Part shown: in pieces, positions 13,939 to 18,578 of the stretch | Position numbering within the stretch: position 1 is the stretch's first letter | Layout of the letters: the number at the start of each line of letters is the position of its first letter | Source of the DNA: CAYZEE01 sp964477485 | GTDB taxonomy: Bacteria > Patescibacteriota > Microgenomatia > Levybacterales > UBA12049 | Assembly: GCA_964477485.1 (NCBI GenBank) | Contig: CAYZEE010000020.1 | Coordinates: forward strand, 1 to 18,578 | Reading direction: 5' to 3' | Length of the DNA stretch: 18,578 bases | The notes under the pieces: model-generated | What the model saw: the letters and a program-made list of their open reading frames with translations, nothing else | The model's database searches: none | What the model was told of the DNA's origin: nothing | Position numbers and translations under genes: made by a program

Positions 13939-14062
13939 GAATATATATTTGGAAATCGCCGTGGAAGTCGGCGGAACTGCCGGTACTGTCAAATCCAGAA
14001 AACAAATATATGTTTAATCGCCCGAGCAGGCAATTTTTACCTCTCGGGAAGAGAGGTTTTTT
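13939..14062 (+). promoter_or_regulatory. cobalamin riboswitch-like leader of pduO
   Basis: The leader has cobalamin-riboswitch-type signatures in order: GGAAA (13951-13955), a stem CGCCG/CGGCG closing TGGAAGT (13957-13973), then GGAAC (13973-13977) and CCGGTACTGTC (13980-13990), which resembles the family GGnaC...CCGnnACUGU segment. TCC (13994-13996) can pair back to the first GGA. A 9-bp P1-like stem, ATATATTTG with CAAATATAT (13943-13951, 14003-14011), encloses the core. Downstream, CCCGAG (14021-14026) can pair with CTCGGG (14043-14048), like a P13 stem. Its loop carries GGCA (14029-14032), complementary to TGCC (13978-13981). No long side domain is present, so it is a compact form. The gene that follows makes adenosylcobalamin. 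Confidence 0.72.
14039..14062 (+). terminator. terminator-like hairpin covering the pduO ribosome site
   Basis: ACCTCTC (14039-14045) pairs perfectly with GAGAGGT (14051-14057) around GGGAA, and a run of six T (14057-14062) follows, ending at the ATG of pduO. The right arm, GAGAGG, is also the only Shine-Dalgarno candidate, 6 bases before the start. Formation would both favour termination and hide the ribosome site. Its left arm shares bases 14043-14045 with the alternative CCCGAG/CTCGGG stem, so the two hairpins exclude each other. This is the expected output stage of a riboswitch. Confidence 0.75.
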
Positions 14063-14608
14063 ATGCCAATTTATACAAGAACAGGAGACAAGGGTGAAAC
14101 AGCACTTTTTAATGGCAGAAGAATTTCAAAAGACAGTCCTATTATAGAGGCAATGGGGACAGTGGACGAATTAAATTCGCTCTTAGGAGTTGTGATCTCA
14201 CAGCTAACAGATAATAACTCACGATTTACAAAAGAACTGATTGAGATTCAGGGAAATTTATTTGAAATAGGCGCAATTTTAGCAAATCCAAAGAGAAAGA
14301 CAGAAATTAATTTTGAAAAAGAAGCAAAAAAGCTGGAAAAATCAATTGACAAGATGAGTAAGAAACTTCCAGTCCTTCGTAATTTTATCTTGCCAGGAGG
14401 AGGCAGAAGCGGGGCCAATCTTCAGTTTGCCAGAACTCTTGCGAGACGAACCGAAAGAAGACTAGTTTCTCTTAAAAGAAAAGATATACCTAAAGTTTTA
14501 ATTTATATTAACAGGCTTTCAGATTATCTTTTAACCGTCTCCCGCTTTGTGGATTTCAGAGAAGGCAAAAAAGAAATTATCTGGATTGGATCAACAAAAT
14601 TAAAATAA
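14063..14608 (+). CDS. pduO: PduO-type cob(I)alamin adenosyltransferase
   Basis: This 181-residue enzyme transfers the adenosyl group of ATP to cob(I)alamin, making adenosylcobalamin. The N-terminal ATP-binding motif YTRTGDKGETALFNG (4-18) is intact, and AMGTVDELNSLLG (30-42), FILPGG (108-113), ARTLARRTERR (123-133) and YINRLSDYLLTVSR (148-161) follow the family. The bases before it carry a riboswitch-like leader, and its product is the cofactor of the RNR upstream. It supplies the link between scavenged corrinoid and DNA precursor synthesis. No corrinoid synthesis genes are in the window. The stop overlaps the next ATG (TAATG). Confidence 0.95.
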   Translation: MPIYTRTGDKGETALFNGRRISKDSPIIEAMGTVDELNSLLGVVISQLTDNNSRFTKELIEIQGNLFEIGAILANPKRKTEINFEKEAKKLEKSIDKMSKKLPVLRNFILPGGGRSGANLQFARTLARRTERRLVSLKRKDIPKVLIYINRLSDYLLTVSRFVDFREGKKEIIWIGSTKLK

Positions 14609-15642
14609 TGACTAAAGAACTTCTTCAATACAACGTTGACTATGATAGGAATGAGACAGACAGAGTCTTTTTAATGACACAACTTGAAACTCATTTGAGG
14701 GAGAGATTTAATGTATTAATTTCAACTGTTGAGTATGAGATCGTTGATGGTCATTTAGCAAGACCGGGGAAAACAGAGCCATTTATAAATTCCATAAAAA
14801 GAGGCAAGGATATTGTTCAACATTTGAGTACAAATACAGTAGATTTTGAAAGAGAAAATGCAGAAGTTAGAGGTTTTGGAGGAGAAATTGATCCTACCCT
14901 TGCAGATTCAAGCACTTCCTTAGGAACTAAATTTTTATCAATTAGTTTGAACGGGGGAGACGATTCAAAATACCAGCATAATTTTTATGACATTTTTACC
15001 TTAAAAAGAAGAGACGGAAAAAGATATGTTGAGATGTCAAGATATAGTTCGGCACTGGATTCCAAAGATTATGCAGCAAGACTTCCCGGTTTTGATCCTG
15101 AAAATCCTCCTTCAGCTGCTCAATTTCTAGCCAATCCTATTTTAATAGAAAATGTTTTCATAACAGGAGAGCAAATTCATCAGATGCTGCATGAACACCA
15201 TAATTACATGACTCCCGCGGATTTTTCAGAAATTTGGAGTGAGGTTAAAGTCAGCCCTTTTGTCCAAAATTATTTAGTCAGGAAAGATGGCAGATCCTTT
15301 AACGCTATTTTGAATTTCGCCGATGAAGTTTGCGAAAATCTTAAAAGAAAAAGAGCAAGTCAGACATATCGGGATTTCAGAAAAGATCCTATTGTATGGA
15401 CAGAGATTAGAGGTTTTGAAGAAAAAGAAGTTCGACAAGTTGCAGGAGATTGTCCAGGGAAATCCGGTGCCGATAGGAGCTCTGTCTATTCAGTCTCTGA
15501 CTTTGACAAATTCGGCTATGAGTTTGACCAGCCCGGTCCTTGTAAAAAATGCGGCGCGGATGTAAATTGCGGACCGTGCGGTATTTGCAAAGCCTGTGAT
15601 CTAAGGATAAGAAAAGAGCAAGGCCTCAAAGTTGCTGCGTGA
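14608..15642 (+). CDS. unknown protein with C-terminal cysteine-rich zinc-ribbon-like end
   Basis: I do not recognise this 344-residue protein. It is soluble, with no signal peptide or membrane helix. A central region has a histidine-rich stretch, QMLHEHHNYM (192-201). The C-terminal part carries Cys282, then CKKC (312, 315) and CGPCGICKAC (321, 324, 327, 330), enough for one or two zinc sites or an iron-sulphur cluster. Its start overlaps the pduO stop (TAATG), indicating translational coupling. It is followed by an independent promoter for the next gene, so it ends the nrd/B12 transcription unit. The His and Cys groups suggest metal binding; role is unknown. Confidence 0.7.
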   Translation: MTKELLQYNVDYDRNETDRVFLMTQLETHLRERFNVLISTVEYEIVDGHLARPGKTEPFINSIKRGKDIVQHLSTNTVDFERENAEVRGFGGEIDPTLADSSTSLGTKFLSISLNGGDDSKYQHNFYDIFTLKRRDGKRYVEMSRYSSALDSKDYAARLPGFDPENPPSAAQFLANPILIENVFITGEQIHQMLHEHHNYMTPADFSEIWSEVKVSPFVQNYLVRKDGRSFNAILNFADEVCENLKRKRASQTYRDFRKDPIVWTEIRGFEEKEVRQVAGDCPGKSGADRSSVYSVSDFDKFGYEFDQPGPCKKCGADVNCGPCGICKACDLRIRKEQGLKVAA

Positions 15643-15671
15643 TTGAGAGAATCTGCGTTTCGTGTTATTAT
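15643..15671 (+). promoter_or_regulatory. promoter for the 15680 gene and ATPase, nearly leaderless
   Basis: TTGAGA (15643-15648) and TATTAT (15666-15671) are 17 bases apart, and TGT before the -10 makes an extended TGnTATTAT. Transcription should start at 15677-15680, at or beside the ATG at 15680, where no Shine-Dalgarno sequence is present. Confidence 0.6.
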
Positions 15672-15679
15672 GATTACAT

Positions 15680-16126
15680 ATGGACGACGTTAGCCAATCA
15701 GGTTCAAAACAGCCGGTGCCGACGGGAACCCCAGGCGAAACAAATGCTTCAGGAGTTGAAGCAGCGGCGAGTGAACCTGCGGTTTCAGCTCTGCCAAGAA
15801 GAGAAGGAGAACCAACGGAAATTATTAGGCCAACTGATAGAGAGCCAGACATTCATCCTGAGCTTTCAGAACTTGGAGTAGAGAAAGCCGCGGAACAGCC
15901 AGTTGTAACAGAAGATCAGCATGATATAGGAGTACGACTTTCGCAGCCGCCAATGCCGTCAATTAAACTAGATAAAACATCGCAGGTTGCGTCAGTACAA
16001 CCGCCATCTTTACCGATCAGTGAGAAGGAGGCAAAAAATCTGGCAAAAGGAGATGTCGGCGATACAAGAACCTGGTTTGGAAGTCTAGTTGGAAAACTTT
16101 GGCAAAGGTTTCATAGAATTAAATAA
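15680..16126 (+). CDS. disordered small protein before the ATPase
   Basis: This 148-residue protein is rich in Pro, Glu, Ser, Ala and Val, with little hydrophobic core until its end. Residues 1-60 and 85-115 look disordered; EPDIHPELSELGVEKA (about 54-69) is a more regular segment. The last about 25 residues (TRTWFGSLVGKLWQRFHRIK) form an aromatic, basic amphipathic helix that could lie on a membrane or bind a partner. It has its own promoter and starts the unit with the membrane ATPase, whose ATG lies 5 bases after its stop. The tail and the neighbour suggest an accessory or anchor to the ATPase. Function is unknown. Confidence 0.6.
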   Translation: MDDVSQSGSKQPVPTGTPGETNASGVEAAASEPAVSALPRREGEPTEIIRPTDREPDIHPELSELGVEKAAEQPVVTEDQHDIGVRLSQPPMPSIKLDKTSQVASVQPPSLPISEKEAKNLAKGDVGDTRTWFGSLVGKLWQRFHRIK

Positions 16127-16131
16127 CGGTT

Positions 16132-18510
16132 ATGTATAATCCAGCATTTAGTTTGCAAAATTTAATAAACTTTTCTATAACTTTTCTAATTGCACTATTT
16201 GCAATAATTGTCATAGTTCTGCTGCTATTTTTACTCGGATACATTTTGATGATTTTATACAGAAACAGAAACAGAGAGAAAGAATCTTTAGATTCAACTC
16301 TTCTTCAGGTATCCTTATCACGCGATAATGAGATTAAAATTGATGCTGCCGAGCAGATGTTTTCAAGCCTGGCTTCAGTAAGAAAAGGAGGCAGATTTTC
16401 TTTCTTAAATTCTCAGCCTCATTTTTCTTTTGAGATTGTAGGAATGCCCGAAGATATAAGATTTTATCTATATGCCCCAAATAAACTCCGGGATTTTATA
16501 GAAAAGCAGATTAACGGCGCATATCCCGAAGCAGAGATAAGAGAGGTAAATGTGAAAAACTTTACTAAAGATGATTATTCAGTAGGGAATGAATACAATA
16601 TTTTTCCAGAGGAAGGAAAAGTCGCATTTGCAAGTTTTAGACTAAAATCCTCTAGTTACGTTCCTATGAAGGTTTATAAAGACTTACCGACAGACCCTTT
16701 GTCTTCCATAACCTCAGTACTGGCAAAGATGACCGAAGGAGAAGGGGCGGCAATTCAAATTATGATAAGCCCGGCAGATTCTAAATGGAAAAAACAAGGA
16801 CGAACATACATTGCTAAAATAAAAAAAATGGAGTCAAATCCCGAAACCGCAAAATATGCTGCGGATTCCAAAGAACTTGAAGGTATTGAAAATAAGATCG
16901 GTAAATCAGGTTTCGATGTGGTTATTCGCGCTGTGGTTTCAGCAAAGACTATGGAGTCCGCGCAGGCGCATCTTAATAATATCGTTTCAAGCTTCAGCCA
17001 GTTTGATGGACTGAACTCTTTTTCTAAAAATTCTCACAGATTTAAAGGAATGTTCATAAAAGATTTTATCTATCGCTTTATGCCAATGCGCGGGCAGACT
17101 GCTGTTCTATCAAGTGAAGAACTTGCGACTATTTTTCATTTCCCAAATAAAAGCGTTGAGACACCGCATATCCACTGGGTTGCTGCCAAAAGAGCTCCTG
17201 CCCCCGCGCAAATTCCGCAGACAGGACTCTACGTAGGCAACAGCACTTATAGAGGAATTGTTAAGCCAGTTCATATAAGTCTTGATGATAGAAGAAGACA
17301 CATGTATATAATTGGAAAGACAGGGACCGGAAAATCTGAGTTTTTAAAGTCGATGATAATGCAGGATATAAGAAATGGGGAGGGACTTGCGGTTATTGAC
17401 CCGCATGGAGATTTAATTGATGATGTTTTGAAGCTTATTCCTGCAAACAGATCGGAGGATGTCATTCTGTTTGATCCTTCGGATACACAAAGACCAATGG
17501 GCTTTAACATGCTTGACGCAAGGACTGAAGAACAAAAACATTATGTTGTTTCATCAATCATAGGTCTTATGTATAAACTTTTTGATCCTCATCAAACAGG
17601 GATTATCGGACCTCGTTTTGAACACGCAATAAGAAACGCAATGCTTACTGTCATGTATGAGCCGGGCTCAACTTTTGTTGAGGTGGTAAGGGCTTTGACC
17701 GATGCGACTTATGTTCAGGAAATTTTACCAAAAGTGCAGGATCCTATCATCAGGCGGTATTGGACAGACCAGATTGCCCAAACTTCGGATTTTCACAAAT
17801 CCGAAGTTTTAGATTATATAGTTTCAAAATTCGGAAGATTTGTCACCAATAAAATGATCAGGAATATTATCGGGCAGTCCCTGAGTTCTTTTGAATTCCG
17901 AAATGTCATGGATGAGCAAAAAATTCTTCTTATCAATCTCTCAAAAGGCAAAATTGGCGAAGAGAATTCTAATTTTTTAGGCTTGATACTAGTTCCTAAA
18001 ATATTAGTCGCCGCAATGTCTAGGCAGGACATGCCGCTCGAACAAAGAAAAGATTTCTTTCTTTATGTTGATGAGTTTCAGAATTTTGCCACGCCTGATT
18101 TTGCCCAAATATTATCAGAAGCCAGAAAGTATCGTCTTAATTTAATTGTTGCAAACCAATTTATTGGGCAGATGGAAGAAGAGGTTAAAAATGCGATTTT
18201 TGGAAATGTGGGAACAGTTGTTTCCTTTAGAGTCGGAGTGACCGACGCAAATTATCTTCAGCATGAATTCCAGCCAACGTTTAATGAGGCGGATCTTATA
18301 AATGTTGAGAGATTTAATACTTATATTAAGACTATTGTTAGCGGAGAACCTGTGGTACCTTTCTCAATGGATCTAACTCGGGATATGTCGGAGGAGAAAA
18401 GACTGTCCAACCCAAGAGTTTCAGAGCTTATTAGAGAGCTGTCACGCCTTAAATACGGAAAAGATTCTGTGGTTGTCGAAGCCGAAATTGCCAAACGGGC
18501 AAAGCTTTAG
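16132..18510 (+). CDS. membrane-anchored TraG/VirB4-like (DUF87-type) ATPase
   Basis: This 792-residue protein has an N-terminal transmembrane segment (about 14-43, rich in Ile, Leu, Phe and Val) followed by a basic stop-transfer RNRNREK. A long middle part of unclear fold (about 50-380) precedes the ATPase domain. Walker A is GKTGTGKS (395-402), the following IDPHGDLIDD (about 422-431) is typical of TraG/TraD-like coupling ATPases, Walker B ends LYVDEFQ (Asp647-Glu648), and NQFI (about 680) is like a sensor motif. It resembles conjugation coupling proteins. No relaxase, pilin or other secretion gene is nearby. It probably forms a membrane ring that moves DNA or protein. Confidence 0.8.
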   Translation: MYNPAFSLQNLINFSITFLIALFAIIVIVLLLFLLGYILMILYRNRNREKESLDSTLLQVSLSRDNEIKIDAAEQMFSSLASVRKGGRFSFLNSQPHFSFEIVGMPEDIRFYLYAPNKLRDFIEKQINGAYPEAEIREVNVKNFTKDDYSVGNEYNIFPEEGKVAFASFRLKSSSYVPMKVYKDLPTDPLSSITSVLAKMTEGEGAAIQIMISPADSKWKKQGRTYIAKIKKMESNPETAKYAADSKELEGIENKIGKSGFDVVIRAVVSAKTMESAQAHLNNIVSSFSQFDGLNSFSKNSHRFKGMFIKDFIYRFMPMRGQTAVLSSEELATIFHFPNKSVETPHIHWVAAKRAPAPAQIPQTGLYVGNSTYRGIVKPVHISLDDRRRHMYIIGKTGTGKSEFLKSMIMQDIRNGEGLAVIDPHGDLIDDVLKLIPANRSEDVILFDPSDTQRPMGFNMLDARTEEQKHYVVSSIIGLMYKLFDPHQTGIIGPRFEHAIRNAMLTVMYEPGSTFVEVVRALTDATYVQEILPKVQDPIIRRYWTDQIAQTSDFHKSEVLDYIVSKFGRFVTNKMIRNIIGQSLSSFEFRNVMDEQKILLINLSKGKIGEENSNFLGLILVPKILVAAMSRQDMPLEQRKDFFLYVDEFQNFATPDFAQILSEARKYRLNLIVANQFIGQMEEEVKNAIFGNVGTVVSFRVGVTDANYLQHEFQPTFNEADLINVERFNTYIKTIVSGEPVVPFSMDLTRDMSEEKRLSNPRVSELIRELSRLKYGKDSVVVEAEIAKRAKL

Positions 18511-18512
18511 AG

Positions 18513-18578
18513 TGGGCTAGCTTGGATTCGAACCAAGGACATCTACTTTATAAGAGTAGCGCTCTACCGCTGAGCTAC
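18513..18578 (-). tRNA. tRNA-Ile(UAU), truncated by window end
   Basis: On the minus strand the D arm (GCTC/GAGC), anticodon stem CTACT/AGTAG with loop CTTATAA, variable ATGTC and T arm CTTGG/CCAAG with TTCGAAT all form. The loop gives anticodon UAU, which reads the isoleucine codon AUA. The 3' acceptor strand CTAGCCC is followed by discriminator A; CCA is not encoded. The first 6 acceptor bases lie beyond the window. It lies 2 bases beyond the ATPase stop on the opposite strand. Confidence 0.93.

Noticed and set aside
13919..13947. TTGGCA-N17-TATATA, a promoter-like pair before pduO
   Set aside because: It would start transcription near 13954, inside the aptamer, removing the P1 arm and the first GGA. 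Read-through from the nrdR-nrdJ promoter fits the riboswitch better, but the pair cannot be excluded.
1..18578. CRISPR arrays, insertion sequences or UGA recoding
   Set aside because: No regularly spaced direct repeats or transposase seen; TGA acts as a stop throughout and no gene needs it as a sense codon.

Overview
The window looks like a chromosomal segment of a Candidate Phyla Radiation (Patescibacteria) bacterium, probably of the Microgenomates group. The reasons are an AT-rich genome with tightly packed and overlapping genes, a DUF5667-type secreted protein, a TraG/VirB4-like membrane ATPase with no secretion genes around it, a B12-dependent ribonucleotide reductase without a class I enzyme, and several small proteins of a kind I associate with these genomes. 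TGA is used as a stop and never read inside the genes, so this is not an SR1/Gracilibacteria-type recoded genome. The lineage is inferred from gene style only.

Layout. Positions 1-605 hold no intact gene, but 419-601 encode what looks like the C-terminal end of a reverse transcriptase of the diversity-generating-retroelement type. A plus-strand group follows: type I GAPDH (606-1670), a cytidylate-kinase-like P-loop kinase and a canonical HisB. Meeting HisB tail to tail, with overlapping stop codons, is a minus-strand operon (6260 to 2969) of a large HAD phosphatase, a HisD-like dehydrogenase and a second, divergent HisB. Divergent from it, a plus-strand group runs HisC, an HD-domain phosphohydrolase, a CBS-CBS-methyltransferase fusion and a DUF5667-like secreted protein.

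The second half is a deoxyribonucleotide/B12 locus: a promoter with two NrdR boxes three helical turns apart, a long heptad-repeat hairpin, nrdR, two small proteins of unknown function, nrdJ (class II RNR), a cobalamin-riboswitch-like leader, and pduO-type cobalamin adenosyltransferase. After it come a zinc-ribbon protein of unknown function, a disordered small protein with its own promoter, a 792-residue membrane-anchored ATPase, and a tRNA-Ile(UAU) on the opposite strand, cut by the window end.

How it fits together. NrdJ needs adenosylcobalamin and PduO makes it from cobalamin; NrdR should tune the operon to the dNTP/ATP state, while the leader before pduO should tune the adenosyltransferase to corrinoid supply. 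On the other side, HisB, HisC, a phosphatase and HisD would form the second half of histidine synthesis, but the minus-strand HisD-like and HisB-like proteins have lost residues normally needed for NAD or metal binding. This set may therefore be a repurposed, histidine-like pathway. The most interesting points are the riboswitch with its two mutually exclusive hairpins, the altered his-type module, the CBS-methyltransferase fusion and the reverse-transcriptase remnant.
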